Shown one piece after another: positions 31,354-43,085 of a stretch of 64,000 nt of DNA. Source of the DNA: an uncultured Agrobacterium sp. (GTDB lineage: Bacteria; Pseudomonadota; Alphaproteobacteria; Rhizobiales; Rhizobiaceae); NCBI GenBank assembly GCA_913777615.1, contig CAJYTK010000009.1, positions 62,001-126,000 of the forward strand. Direction: 5' to 3'. Position 1 is the stretch's first letter. Each line of letters begins with the position of its first letter. Both the position numbers and the translations under genes were made by a program. A model generated the notes under the pieces. It had not been told where the DNA came from, did no database searches, and saw only the letters and a program-made list of their open reading frames with translations.

Positions 31354-31992
31354 TCAGGCCGCTTTTTCCGTTGCGAGTTTGATGCCGAGCGCGATGAAGA
31401 CCACGCCGCTTGTGCGGTCGATCCACTGGCTGGCGCTGGCAAAGGCTGAGCGCATGCGCGGCGTCGTCATGAAGAGGCTGACGCCGACGAACCATGCGAT
31501 GAGGCAGCTTGCCATGACGATGCCGTAGCCGAACTTGATCATGACCGGCGTGTGGGCATGCACCACGGTGGAGAAGATGGACAGGAAGAAGAAGACGGGC
31601 TTCGGGTTCAGCGCATTGGCGGCAAAGCCAAGCGTGAAGGATTTGAGAGCGGACTGACGCTTATGCGCTACCGCGTTCTCCGAAACCTCCGGCAGTTCCA
31701 TCTTGCCAGCGCGCAAGGCCTTGATGCCGATGTAGATGAGGTAAGCGACGCCGAGCCACTTGACGATATTGAAGAGATAGATCGACTGCGAGATGATCAG
31801 GCCAAGACCGAGGATCGTGTAGGTGACGTGAAACATCAGCGACGTGCCGATACCGAAGCTGGTGATGATGGCCTCGCGACGTCCGTGCACCATGGCCTGA
31901 CGCATGACCATGGCGAGGTCAGCGCCGGGGGAGACGATCGCGAATGCAAAAATGGCCATCAGGGATGCAAGTTCGACCACATACTGGTGCAT
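31354..31992 (-). CDS. LysE/RhtB family amino-acid exporter
   Basis: The 212-residue membrane protein has about six hydrophobic segments and the LysE/RhtB features: SPGADLAMVMRQ in the first loop and NPKPVFFFLSIF in the middle. The family exports lysine, homoserine, threonine and similar compounds. It starts 13 bases after the MAPEG gene. The exported substrate is unknown. Confidence 0.88.
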   Translation of the reverse strand: MHQYVVELASLMAIFAFAIVSPGADLAMVMRQAMVHGRREAIITSFGIGTSLMFHVTYTILGLGLIISQSIYLFNIVKWLGVAYLIYIGIKALRAGKMELPEVSENAVAHKRQSALKSFTLGFAANALNPKPVFFFLSIFSTVVHAHTPVMIKFGYGIVMASCLIAWFVGVSLFMTTPRMRSAFASASQWIDRTSGVVFIALGIKLATEKAA

Positions 31993-32005
31993 GATTTGAC
32001 CGCCC

Positions 32006-32419
32006 TTAGAACATCAATACGAAGAACATCAGCAGCAAGCCGATCATCGATCCGACCCAGATGAGGGACCGGATATAAGGTATGCCCATCAGATAGAGCG
32101 GGATGTAGATGATGCGGCACACCAACCAGATCCATGCGCCGATCAAAGCAAAACCGGACGGGTCGCCCGCCATGATCACGCCGAAGGCGAGAGCGATGAA
32201 GGCTGGATAGGTCTCGCGAAAATTAGCCGAAGCGCGCTTGGCGCGACCGGCAAGCTTGCCCTTGGCCTGGCGCTCGTCATCACGCGGACCGGCATTCCAC
32301 TCGCGCCCAAGCTCCTTGGTCGCGATTAGCGCCTGCAACATCACATGGATCACGAGGATCATGACGCTCAAGCCGATAACCGGCAGAAAGGGCGAAGCGG
32401 CGAGGAATGTCGGTTGCAA
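32006..32419 (-). CDS. MAPEG family membrane protein
   Basis: The 137-residue protein has four membrane segments and the MAPEG-like RAKRASANFRETYPAF segment. Eukaryotic members are glutathione-linked eicosanoid enzymes; bacterial members are mostly uncharacterised. It starts 67 bases after sucB, past a hairpin, and tightly precedes the LysE gene. Confidence 0.83.
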   Translation of the reverse strand: MQPTFLAASPFLPVIGLSVMILVIHVMLQALIATKELGREWNAGPRDDERQAKGKLAGRAKRASANFRETYPAFIALAFGVIMAGDPSGFALIGAWIWLVCRIIYIPLYLMGIPYIRSLIWVGSMIGLLLMFFVLMF

Positions 32420-32438
32420 GGGATGCTCCTTATAGGAA

Positions 32439-32470
32439 TTCAGCGGGATTTCACTTGAAACCCCGCTGAA
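32439..32470 (-). terminator. Intercistronic hairpin after sucB
   Basis: Stem TTCAGCGGG/CCCGCTGAA with a 14-base loop. It lacks a strong T run, so it may only attenuate transcription or protect the 3' end of the suc mRNA. Confidence 0.45.
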
Positions 32471-32486
32471 ACGAAAAGCAAGTCGA

Positions 32487-33731
32487 TTAGAGATCGAGAA
32501 CCAGACGTTCCGGATCTTCCAGGCTTTCCTTGACGCGCACGAGGAAGGTCACGGCTTCCTTGCCGTCAACGATGCGGTGATCGTAGGAGAGCGCCAGATA
32601 CATCATCGGACGGATGACGACCTGACCGCCGATGGCGACCGGACGCTCCTGGATCTTGTGCATGCCGAGAATACCGGACTGCGGTGCGTTGAGGATCGGC
32701 GAGGACATCAGCGAACCGTAAACGCCACCATTGGTGATGGTGAAGGTACCGCCCTGCATGTCTGCCATGCCGAGCGAGCCATCACGGGCTGCCTTGGCAA
32801 GACGGCCAAGTTCCTTTTCGACGCCAGCAATGGAGAGCTGGTCCGCATCGCGGATGACTGGAACGACAAGACCCTTGTCCGTGCCGACAGCCATGCCGAC
32901 GTGACAATAGTTCTTGTAGATGATGTCGTTGCCGTCGATCTCGGCATTGACGGCAGGCAGTTCCTTCAGCGCGTGGGTCACGGCCTTGGTGAAGAAGCCC
33001 ATGAAGCCGAGCTTCACGCCGTGCTTCTTCTCGAACACGTCCTTGTAGCGGTTGCGCAGATCCATCACCGCCTTCATGTCCACCTCGTTATAGGTGGTCA
33101 GCATGGCAGCGGTGTTCTGCGCGTCCTTGAGGCGGCGAGCGATCGTCTGGCGCAGGCGCGTCATCTTCACGCGCTCTTCGCGAACGGCGTCCTGCTCTGC
33201 AGAAACCGGACGCGCTGCGGCAACCGGTGCAGGGGCAGCGGCAGGAGCCGACACGCCCTTGGCGACAGCAGCCAGAACGTCACCCTTCAGAACCTGACCG
33301 CGCTTGCCCGAACCATCGACCTGATCGGCAGACAGGTTGTTTTCCGACAGGAGCTTGCCGGCAGCAGGCGCTGGCGGAACCGAGCCGGAAGCGGCAGGCG
33401 CCGGTGCTGCAGCAGCAGGCGCTGCGGCAGGAGTCGGAGCGGCAGCAGGAGCAGGAGCGGCAGGAGCCGGTGCAGAGGTTGCGGCACCAGCAGCACCTTC
33501 GGCGATCTGGCCGAGGAGTGCGTCGAGGCCGACGGTTTCGCCATTCTGGGCAACGATCTCGGTCAGTACGCCGGAGGCAGGAGCCGGGACTTCGACGGTA
33601 ACCTTATCGGTTTCCAGTTCGACTAGCGGCTCGTCAGCCTTGACGGTATCGCCGACTTTCTTGAACCAGGTGCCGACAGTCGCTTCGCTGACGGACTCAC
33701 CCAGTGTTGGTACGCGGATTTCAGTGGCCAT
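32487..33731 (-). CDS. sucB: 2-oxoglutarate dehydrogenase E2, dihydrolipoyl succinyltransferase
   Basis: The 414-residue protein has one lipoyl domain (lipoylated K43 in ETDKVTV) and an Ala/Pro-rich flexible linker (about 85-125). The E1/E3-binding domain follows (about 125-160), and then the catalytic domain with the [10 protein letters not shown] motif (active-site His and Asp). It transfers succinyl from E1 to CoA. It follows sucA by 55 bases. Confidence 0.97.
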   Translation of the reverse strand: MATEIRVPTLGESVSEATVGTWFKKVGDTVKADEPLVELETDKVTVEVPAPASGVLTEIVAQNGETVGLDALLGQIAEGAAGAATSAPAPAAPAPAAAPTPAAAPAAAAPAPAASGSVPPAPAAGKLLSENNLSADQVDGSGKRGQVLKGDVLAAVAKGVSAPAAAPAPVAAARPVSAEQDAVREERVKMTRLRQTIARRLKDAQNTAAMLTTYNEVDMKAVMDLRNRYKDVFEKKHGVKLGFMGFFTKAVTHALKELPAVNAEIDGNDIIYKNYCHVGMAVGTDKGLVVPVIRDADQLSIAGVEKELGRLAKAARDGSLGMADMQGGTFTITNGGVYGSLMSSPILNAPQSGILGMHKIQERPVAIGGQVVIRPMMYLALSYDHRIVDGKEAVTFLVRVKESLEDPERLVLDL

Positions 33732-33786
33732 GTTATCGTTCCGTTATTCAGGTGTCTTTGTTGCGAGGGTCGAAGCGGGAGAGCGG

Positions 33787-36783
33787 TTACTCTCCCAATG
33801 CGTCTTCGAGGAACGCAGCAAGCTGCGCCAGATGCTTGGACATCAGGCCGGTCGCCGGAGAGGCGGCAGCCGGACGGCCCGTGTAACGGACCTTCTGGTA
33901 CTTGGCGTCGATATGCGCCAGAACCCATTCGAGATACGGGTCGATGAAGGACCACGCGCCCATGTTCTTCGGCTCTTCCTGGCACCAGACCATCTCCGCA
34001 TTGCGGAAGCGGGACAGCTCGTTGATGAGCGCCTTGGCCGGGAACGGATAGAGCTGTTCGATACGCAGCAGGTAGACATCGTCCACACCGCGCTTCTCAC
34101 GCTCTTCCAGAAGGTCGTAATAGACCTTGCCGGTGCAGAGCACGACGCGACGGATCTTGGAATCCTTCTGCAGCTTGATCGGACCATCCTTGATGACTTC
34201 CGCATCGTCCCACAGCAGACGGTGGAAGGAGGATTCGCCCGCCATTTCCGTCAGAGACGAGGTCGCACGCTTGTGGCGCAGTAGGGACTTCGGCGTCATC
34301 ATGATCAGCGGCTTGCGGAAGTCGCGCTTCACCTGACGGCGCAGAATGTGGAAGTAGTTGGCAGGCGTGGTGCAGTTGGCAACCTGCATGTTATCTTCGG
34401 CGCAAAGCTGGAGGAAACGCTCCAGACGGGCGGAAGAGTGCTCCGGACCCTGACCTTCATAGCCATGCGGCAGAAGGCAGACGAGACCGGACATGCGAAG
34501 CCACTTGCGTTCACCAGACGAGATGAACTGGTCGAACACCACCTGGGCGCCGTTGGCGAAGTCGCCGAACTGGGCCTCCCAAAGGGTCAGCGCATTCGGA
34601 CGAGCAAGCGAATAGCCGTATTCAAAACCGAGAACGGCTTCTTCAGACAGCATCGAGTTGATGACTTCGTAACGCGCCTGGGTCGGCGACAGGTTTGCCA
34701 GCGGAATGTAGCGCTCTTCTGTCTCCTGATCGTAGAGAACCGAGTGACGCTGCGAGAAGGTGCCGCGTTCGCAATCCTGACCGGAAAGACGGATCTTGTG
34801 GCCGTCGACGGCAAGCGAACCGAAGGCAAAGGCTTCGGCCATCGCCCAATCGATTCCTTCACCGGTTTCGACCATCTGTGCGCGGTTTTCCATAAAACGC
34901 TGGATCGTGCGGTGCGCGGTAAAGCCTTCCGGAATGGTCGACAGCTTCTTACCGATTTCCTTCAGCTGCTTCATCGGCACGCCGGTCTTGCCGCGACGCT
35001 GCTCATCGGCATTGTCAGCTGCGCGCAGACCCGACCACTGACCGTCCAGCCAGTCGGCCTTGTTCGGCTTGTAGCTCTGGCCGGCTTCGAATTCCTGCTC
35101 CAGATGGCCGCGCCAGTCCGCCTTCATCTTTTCGAATTCGCCTTCGTTCATCAGCCCTTCGGCGATGAGGCGGTCGGCATAGATGCGGGCAACGGTCTTG
35201 TGGCCACGAATGACCTTGTACATCTTCGGCTGCGTGAAGGACGGCTCATCGCCTTCGTTATGGCCGAAGCGGCGGTAGCAGAACATGTCGATGACGACAG
35301 GCTTGTGGAACTTCATGCGATATTCGGTCGCGATCTTGGCCGCATAGACCACCGCTTCCGGATCATCGCCATTGACGTGGAAGATCGGCGCTTCGATCAT
35401 CTTGGCAACGTCGGACGGATAAGGCGACGAGCGCGAGAAAGCGGGGTTCGTCGTAAAGCCGATCTGGTTGTTGATGATGAAGTGCATGGTGCCGGCAACG
35501 CGGTGACCGCGAAGACCGGACAGTCCGAGAATTTCGGCAACGACACCCTGGCCTGCGAATGCGGCATCGCCGTGCAGCAGAAGCGGCAGTACCTTGGCGC
35601 GCTCCGACAGCGGAATGGTGTCGCCATCCCAGACCTTCGCCAACTGGTCCTGCTTGGCGCGGGCCTTGCCCATGACCACAGGGTTGACGATTTCCAGGTG
35701 CGAGGGGTTTGCCGTCAGCGACAGGTGAACCTTGTTGCCGTCGAATTCGCGGTCGGAAGAGGCACCGAGGTGGTACTTCACGTCACCCGAGCCTTCGACA
35801 TCGTCAGGCTTAAAGGAGCCGCCCTTGAACTCGTGGAACACGGCGCGGTGTGGCTTGCCCATGACGTTGGTCAGGACGTTCAGACGGCCACGGTGAGCCA
35901 TACCGAGAACGACTTCTTCCAGACCGTCCTGGCCGCCGCGCTTGATGATCTGTTCGAGCGCCGGGATCAGCGATTCACCGCCATCCAGACCGAAACGCTT
36001 GGTGCCCTTGAAGCGCACGTCGAGGAACTGCTCGTAGCCTTCAGCCTCGACGAGCTTCGACAGGATTGCCTTCTTGCCTTCGGCAGTGAAGGCAACGCCC
36101 TTGTCCGGACCTTCGATGCGTTCCTGGATCCAGCCCTTTTCGTCCGGGTTGGACATGTGCATGAATTCGACGCCGATGGTGGAGCAGTAGGTGCGCTCCA
36201 GAATATCGATCATCTCGCGCACGGTCGCATATTCGAGACCAAGCACGTTATCGATGAAAATCTTGCGGTCGTAGTCGCTTTCCTCGAAGCCGTAGGACTT
36301 CGGCGACAGCTCGTTGTAATCCTCGACAGCGCTGGCAATGCCGAGCGGATCGAGCTTGGCATGCAGGTGGCCGCGCATGCGGTAGGCGCGGATCATCATG
36401 ATAGCGCGAACGCTGTCACGGGTCGCCTGCAGCACTTCGGCTTCGGAGACCGGCTTGCCGGTCGCAGCACCCTTGGCTTCGGCCTTGGCCTGAACCTTCT
36501 TCTCGATGGCCTTTTCGACCGTCGCCCAATTGCCGTCGAGTGCGGAAATCAGCTCACCGCCAGCCGCGATCGGCCAGTTGTCGCGCTTCCAGGAGGCGCC
36601 CTTGGCGGCCTTCTTCACATCGTCGGGATTGTCGGACAGACCCTTGAAGAAACTCTGCCACTCAGGCGATACCGAGGAAGGGTCCTCTTCGTACCGGGCA
36701 TAGAGCTGCTCGATATAGGCCGCATTCGCGCCGTCGAGAAACGACGTGATCTGAAACTGCTCGTTGGCTTCTTGCCTTGCCAT
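33787..36783 (-). CDS. sucA: 2-oxoglutarate dehydrogenase E1
   Basis: The 998-residue thiamine-diphosphate enzyme decarboxylates 2-oxoglutarate and passes the succinyl group to SucB. The N-terminal helix that binds the complex (FLDGANAAYIEQLYARYE), the thiamine-binding region (GDAAFAGQG) and MAHRGRLNVL are visible. ATG 36783 was chosen (MARQEANEQ) with GGAA seven bases upstream. An alternative GTG or ATG region extending to 36834 has no family support. A hairpin (36793-36810) sits just before this ribosome site. Confidence 0.96.
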   Translation of the reverse strand: MARQEANEQFQITSFLDGANAAYIEQLYARYEEDPSSVSPEWQSFFKGLSDNPDDVKKAAKGASWKRDNWPIAAGGELISALDGNWATVEKAIEKKVQAKAEAKGAATGKPVSEAEVLQATRDSVRAIMMIRAYRMRGHLHAKLDPLGIASAVEDYNELSPKSYGFEESDYDRKIFIDNVLGLEYATVREMIDILERTYCSTIGVEFMHMSNPDEKGWIQERIEGPDKGVAFTAEGKKAILSKLVEAEGYEQFLDVRFKGTKRFGLDGGESLIPALEQIIKRGGQDGLEEVVLGMAHRGRLNVLTNVMGKPHRAVFHEFKGGSFKPDDVEGSGDVKYHLGASSDREFDGNKVHLSLTANPSHLEIVNPVVMGKARAKQDQLAKVWDGDTIPLSERAKVLPLLLHGDAAFAGQGVVAEILGLSGLRGHRVAGTMHFIINNQIGFTTNPAFSRSSPYPSDVAKMIEAPIFHVNGDDPEAVVYAAKIATEYRMKFHKPVVIDMFCYRRFGHNEGDEPSFTQPKMYKVIRGHKTVARIYADRLIAEGLMNEGEFEKMKADWRGHLEQEFEAGQSYKPNKADWLDGQWSGLRAADNADEQRRGKTGVPMKQLKEIGKKLSTIPEGFTAHRTIQRFMENRAQMVETGEGIDWAMAEAFAFGSLAVDGHKIRLSGQDCERGTFSQRHSVLYDQETEERYIPLANLSPTQARYEVINSMLSEEAVLGFEYGYSLARPNALTLWEAQFGDFANGAQVVFDQFISSGERKWLRMSGLVCLLPHGYEGQGPEHSSARLERFLQLCAEDNMQVANCTTPANYFHILRRQVKRDFRKPLIMMTPKSLLRHKRATSSLTEMAGESSFHRLLWDDAEVIKDGPIKLQKDSKIRRVVLCTGKVYYDLLEEREKRGVDDVYLLRIEQLYPFPAKALINELSRFRNAEMVWCQEEPKNMGAWSFIDPYLEWVLAHIDAKYQKVRYTGRPAAASPATGLMSKHLAQLAAFLEDALGE

Positions 36784-36989
36784 TGTTTTTCCGCGGACGT
36801 GGTGGTCCGCCTCCTCAATCCCGTTGATGGTCATTCGCGACCGGTCGCTTGCATTCTTGCCGCTTGAGCATCGCCATGTTTCTGAGAAGAAACGCCGGGA
36901 TGCTCGAAAGCCTCTGGTCTTGCATGTCAGACGCGAAAACCGATCGACCCATCGTGGTCAGGCTCTTGCATCCGTCTTCATGCGGCTTC

Positions 36990-37018
36990 GGGCAGGCTAC
37001 CGTCTCCGGCCCCTGCCC
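36990..37018 (-). other. Hairpin in the sucD-sucA gap
   Basis: Seven-base-pair stem GGGCAGG/CCTGCCC with a 15-base loop, 21 bases past sucD. There is no T run. The sucD-sucA gap of 255 bases is much longer than other gaps in the operon, so it may hold a processing site or an internal promoter. Confidence 0.35.
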
Positions 37019-37038
37019 GCTGCCAGATTATGTCAGTC

Positions 37039-37941
37039 TCAGCCCTTGAGGACTTCGACCAGCGTCTTGCCAAGACGTGCCGGAGAGGGCGAAACCTTGA
37101 TGCCCGCTGCTTCCATGGCAGAGATCTTCGATTCCGCGTCGCCCTTGCCGCCGGAAACCACAGCACCGGCATGACCCATGGTGCGGCCCTTGGGCGCCGT
37201 ACGACCGGCAATGAAGCCAGCCATTGGCTTCTTGCGGCCCTTCTTGGCTTCGTCGATCAGGAACTGGGCTGCATCTTCTTCAGCCGAACCGCCGATTTCG
37301 CCGATCATGATGATCGAGGTCGTGGCTTCGTCTGCGAGGAACATTTCCAGCACGTCGATGAATTCCGTACCCTTGACCGGGTCGCCACCGATACCGACAG
37401 CCGTCGTCTGGCCGAGGCCTTCGTTGGATGTCTGGAACACGGCTTCATAGGTCAGCGTGCCGGAGCGCGACACGATACCGACCGAACCCTTGCGGAAGAT
37501 CGAGCCCGGCATGATGCCGATCTTGCATTCTTCCGGCGTCAGGATACCTGGGCAGTTCGGGCCAAGCAGGCGCGAGTTCGAACGGTCGAGGCGAGCCTTG
37601 ACGCGAACCATGTCTGCGACCGGAATACCTTCGGTGATGCAGGTGATGAACGGGATCTCGGCGTCGATCGCTTCGATGATCGCGTCCGCTGCACCTGCTG
37701 GCGGAACGTAGATCACGGATGCGTCTGCACCGGTCTTTTCCTTGGCTTCGGCAACGGTTGCGAAGATCGGCAGGGTTTCGCCCTTGGAGCCGGTCCAGTT
37801 GGTGCCGCCCTTGGAGGGGTGAATACCGCCGACCATCTGCGTGCCGTAATAGGCAAGCGCCTGTTCGGTGTGGAACGTACCGGTCTTGCCGGTCAGGCCC
37901 TGCACGAGGATCTTTGTGTCTTTATTGACGAGAATGGACAT
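37039..37941 (-). CDS. sucD: Succinyl-CoA synthetase alpha subunit
   Basis: The 300-residue subunit has a CoA-binding Rossmann domain ([12 protein letters not shown]) and the phosphohistidine loop [12 protein letters not shown]. With SucC it interconverts succinyl-CoA and succinate with substrate-level phosphorylation. It follows sucC by 18 bases. Confidence 0.98.
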   Translation of the reverse strand: MSILVNKDTKILVQGLTGKTGTFHTEQALAYYGTQMVGGIHPSKGGTNWTGSKGETLPIFATVAEAKEKTGADASVIYVPPAGAADAIIEAIDAEIPFITCITEGIPVADMVRVKARLDRSNSRLLGPNCPGILTPEECKIGIMPGSIFRKGSVGIVSRSGTLTYEAVFQTSNEGLGQTTAVGIGGDPVKGTEFIDVLEMFLADEATTSIIMIGEIGGSAEEDAAQFLIDEAKKGRKKPMAGFIAGRTAPKGRTMGHAGAVVSGGKGDAESKISAMEAAGIKVSPSPARLGKTLVEVLKG

Positions 37942-37959
37942 GAATCAGGATCCTTAAAA

Positions 37960-39153
<1,194 letters not shown>

Positions 39154-39185
39154 GGATTATTCCCTGTTTACAGCCTGAGAGGCGA

Positions 39186-40253
<1,068 letters not shown>

Positions 40254-40292
40254 TCAGAGCAAGGTTTTTCAATCGTTTAGATGATAAAATTC

Positions 40293-40306
40293 TTACGTAA
40301 ACGTAA
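40293..40306. promoter_or_regulatory. Perfect inverted repeat TTACGT-N2-ACGTAA upstream of mdh
   Basis: TTACGTAAACGTAA is a perfect six-base inverted repeat with a two-base spacer. An identical 14-mer lies upstream of sdhC (45952-45965). Such dyads are typical of dimeric repressors or activators; which one is not known. It sits between mdh and zapE, closer to the zapE stop. Confidence 0.6.
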
Positions 40307-40326
40307 TATATTGTGTCATTAAAACG

Positions 40327-41490
40327 TCATGCTGTCTGCCGCTTTTCATTGTGCAGCGCGAGATAGTCGGCACTTCGCATCTCAAACAGACGCGAGGCGG
40401 TGCGATCGAACTCGAAACCTTCGGTACCCTTTCTGGTCCCCAGAAGATCCTCCGGCATGGCCGCGGCGGAAGCGAAGAGCCGAACGGTGTGATCGTAAAG
40501 CGTGTCGATCAGAATGATGAAGCGCTTGGTCTCATTGCGGCGATCCGCGCTCAGCATCGGAATGTGATCGATGAAGACGGTATCGAACCGGTCGGCGATG
40601 GCCAGAAAGTCGGACGCGCCGAGGGGCTTCTCGCAGAGGTCGCGGAAGGTGAAGCGTGCGACCCGCCCCGCCGCTCGTGGCACGAGGACCGAGCGACCCT
40701 TCATCTCGATCTCCACCGGCGCGACGGCCTGCCCCGCAGTCAGATGATGCCAGGCCATGTCCATCGCCTGATCGGCCGCACCATCGAGCGGCGTCACATA
40801 GACGGGCAGGCTCTTGACCTTCTCCATCCGGTAGTCGATCGGGCTATCAAGGCTGACGACCTCGACATTCTGCTGCAAGAGATCGATGAACGGCAGGAAG
40901 AGACCGCGATTGAGGCCATCCTTGTAGAGATTGTCTGGCACGACGTTGGAGGTCGTCACCAGCGTGCAGCCATTGGCGAAGAGTTCTGTGAAGAGCCGGG
41001 CCAGGATCATCGCATCGGCAATGTCCGTTACGGTGAACTCGTCGAAGCAAAGCAGTTCAGCTTCGGCAAGCAACTGCGCGGCCACCGGCGGGATTGGGTC
41101 GGCCTGCTTGGTCTCACCGCTTTTCAGCTTCTGCCGGTGCGCATGGACCCGGTTATGTACATCGGCCATGAATTCATGGAAATGGCAACGCCGCTTCTTC
41201 TCGATCGGCGCCATCTGGAAGAACATGTCCATCAGCATGGTCTTGCCGCGCCCGACACTGCCATGAACGTAAAGACCCTTGACCGAAGGGGAAGATGCAG
41301 CCTTGCGGGCAAACATCCAGCCGAGCGCGCTTTTCTTCTTGGCTGGCTTGCGCAGCTTCAGATCGGAGAGGATTCTGTCGAGATGGGCCGCAACACCGAG
41401 TTGGGCGGCATCGGCCTTCAACTCGCCGGACGCCGTCAATGCGTTGAGTTGCTCAACGACACTCTGGTTATAGGCCGGCACTGGCTGCAT
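40327..41490 (-). CDS. zapE: Cell division protein ZapE (AFG1-like ATPase)
   Basis: The 387-residue AAA-like ATPase has P-loop GSVGRGKT and the Walker B-like LLCFDEFTVTD. ZapE interacts with FtsZ and influences Z-ring stability; the eukaryotic AFG1 homologues are mitochondrial. It commonly neighbours mdh in alphaproteobacteria. The short distance to the mdh promoter region means it may read through into mdh, since I see no terminator between them. Confidence 0.93.
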   Translation of the reverse strand: MQPVPAYNQSVVEQLNALTASGELKADAAQLGVAAHLDRILSDLKLRKPAKKKSALGWMFARKAASSPSVKGLYVHGSVGRGKTMLMDMFFQMAPIEKKRRCHFHEFMADVHNRVHAHRQKLKSGETKQADPIPPVAAQLLAEAELLCFDEFTVTDIADAMILARLFTELFANGCTLVTTSNVVPDNLYKDGLNRGLFLPFIDLLQQNVEVVSLDSPIDYRMEKVKSLPVYVTPLDGAADQAMDMAWHHLTAGQAVAPVEIEMKGRSVLVPRAAGRVARFTFRDLCEKPLGASDFLAIADRFDTVFIDHIPMLSADRRNETKRFIILIDTLYDHTVRLFASAAAMPEDLLGTRKGTEGFEFDRTASRLFEMRSADYLALHNEKRQTA

Positions 41491-41554
41491 GGAGAAAGAC
41501 CCCGCGCGCGAAGCGCACGTCGCTTGAAGCAGACGCGCGCTCCCCGTCGATCTG

Positions 41555-42085
41555 TTATCGGCTCAGACTCAGAGGCTGGCCGTTATTGGTCGTACCGTCG
41601 TAGCGAGCGTCAGACGTCTTGTAGACGCGGCCGATCGTATCGCCTGCACGGTTCTTGAACTGAACCATCTTGCCAGAGACTTCCCAGGAGCCCATGGCCG
41701 TCAGATCGCCGGTGCAACCGCGCGTACCGCCACGCGAGCCGCTGCCGAGATTGGTGAGCGTCAGGAACATGTCGCAATTGGCGGCACCGTTGGAAACGCG
41801 CCAGTTGCCAACCATCGATTCCTTGGTCACGTCGAGCGCCGTCGTCGGCGCAGATGCCATTGTCGTGCTTGTCGGTGCTGCCGCTGCCGGCGCTGTCGGG
41901 AACTGCGACGAGCCGCCGGGAGGAGGAAGAGCGCCGGACTGGACGGAGGGAACGGGCTGAGCCTGAAGCGGCGGCGTATAGCCGGGTCCAGCATTGGAAT
42001 TGCTGCTATAGTCGTAAGAGGTACGCTGGCAACCGGCGAGGCCGATAACGACCATAAGGCCCGTCACCACATATCTAACTTGCAT
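41555..42085 (-). CDS. Omp19-type lipoprotein with AprI/Inh protease-inhibitor domain
   Basis: The 176-residue lipoprotein has lipobox LAGC (C19) and a Pro/Ala/Ser-rich linker (about 30-85). The C-terminal AprI/Inh beta-barrel domain (about 90-176) has the GNWRVS and CTGDL motifs and a Cys pair. It resembles Brucella Omp19, an outer-membrane lipoprotein that inhibits proteases and is needed for full virulence. Role here by homology only. Probably monocistronic. Confidence 0.87.
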   Translation of the reverse strand: MQVRYVVTGLMVVIGLAGCQRTSYDYSSNSNAGPGYTPPLQAQPVPSVQSGALPPPGGSSQFPTAPAAAAPTSTTMASAPTTALDVTKESMVGNWRVSNGAANCDMFLTLTNLGSGSRGGTRGCTGDLTAMGSWEVSGKMVQFKNRAGDTIGRVYKTSDARYDGTTNNGQPLSLSR

Positions 42086-42236
42086 CTCAAGCTCCCGATT
42101 CTCTTCGCTTCGGAAAATTCATGGTTACACAAAGCGGCTGAATTATTACCAAAGCCTTAGCTAACGCAAGACGCAGCAACGATAATTGCCATTTCGAGGG
42201 CATTTTAGGAAAATTCCTGGCCGCTTGCGAATAAAG

Positions 42237-42261
42237 AAGCCGCGACCTCGGGCCGCGGCTT
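42237..42261 (-). terminator. Terminator of the sdhCDAB operon
   Basis: Stem AAGCCGCG/CGCGGCTT with a nine-base loop. On the minus strand it is followed by CTTTATT, 28 bases past sdhB. Confidence 0.7.
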
Positions 42262-42288
42262 GGACATGTCTCAAGGATCAGGCCACCA

Positions 42289-43068
42289 TCAAACGCGACG
42301 CTCGACCATCATCTTCTTGATCTCGGCAATCGCCTTGGCAGGGTTAAGACCCTTCGGGCAGGCCTGCGCGCAGTTCATAATCGTGTGGCAGCGATACAGA
42401 CGGAAGGGGTCCTCGAGGTTGTCGAGACGCTCGCCCGTTGCTTCGTCGCGGCTATCGATCAGCCAGCGGTAGGCCTGGAGCAGAACGGCTGGACCAAGGT
42501 AACGGTCGCCATTCCACCAGTAGCTGGGACAGGAGGTGGAGCAGCAGGCGCACAGAATGCACTCGTAAAGACCATCCAGCTTCTGGCGGTCTTCATGGCT
42601 CTGCTTCCATTCCTTGGCAGGCGTCGGAGATACCGTCTTCAGCCATGGCTCGATGGAGCGGTGCTGGGCGTAGAAGTTCGATAGATCCGGCACAAGATCC
42701 TTGACCACCGGCATATGCGGCAGAGGATAGACCTTCACCGTGCCGTTGATCTCTTCCATACCCTTTGTGCAGGCCAGCGTATTCGTGCCGTCGATATTCA
42801 TCGCGCAGGAACCGCAGATACCTTCACGACAGGAACGGCGAAGCGTCAGCGTCGGGTCGATCTTGTTCTTGATGTAAAGAAGCGCATCGAGAACCATCGG
42901 GCCGCAATCGTCGATATCGATGTAATAGGTATCGATACGCGGGTTCTGACCGTCGTCGGGGTTCCAGCGATAGATCCGGTACTCGCGAACATTCTTCGCG
43001 CCTGCGGGCTTCGGCCAGACCTTGCCTTCGGTCATCTGAGAGTTTTTTGGGAGAGCAAGTTCAACCAT
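42289..43068 (-). CDS. sdhB: Succinate dehydrogenase iron-sulfur subunit
   Basis: The 259-residue protein has Cys sets for three clusters: CREGICGSC with a later Cys for 2Fe-2[12 protein letters not shown] for 4Fe-4S, and [17 protein letters not shown] for 4Fe-4S/3Fe-4S. It carries electrons from SdhA flavin to quinone. ATG 43068 was chosen because AGAGG lies eight bases upstream; the TTG at 43074 is too close to it. Confidence 0.97.
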   Translation of the reverse strand: MVELALPKNSQMTEGKVWPKPAGAKNVREYRIYRWNPDDGQNPRIDTYYIDIDDCGPMVLDALLYIKNKIDPTLTLRRSCREGICGSCAMNIDGTNTLACTKGMEEINGTVKVYPLPHMPVVKDLVPDLSNFYAQHRSIEPWLKTVSPTPAKEWKQSHEDRQKLDGLYECILCACCSTSCPSYWWNGDRYLGPAVLLQAYRWLIDSRDEATGERLDNLEDPFRLYRCHTIMNCAQACPKGLNPAKAIAEIKKMMVERRV

Positions 43069-43085
43069 GTCCAATACCTCTCAAA

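Noticed and set aside
29095-31449. 784-codon plus-strand frame over lpdA and the SDR gene
   Set aside because: It spans two well-supported minus-strand genes and has no recognisable domain.
34348-36867. 839-codon open frame on the plus strand opposite sucA
   Set aside because: It mirrors the codon pattern of sucA and matches no family; sucA is unmistakable on the other strand. GC-rich genes often leave long antisense frames.
42207-42218. AGGAA-AA-TTCCT palindrome upstream of the Omp19-type lipoprotein
   Set aside because: A single short copy with no second occurrence or promoter context noticed; not enough to call an operator.
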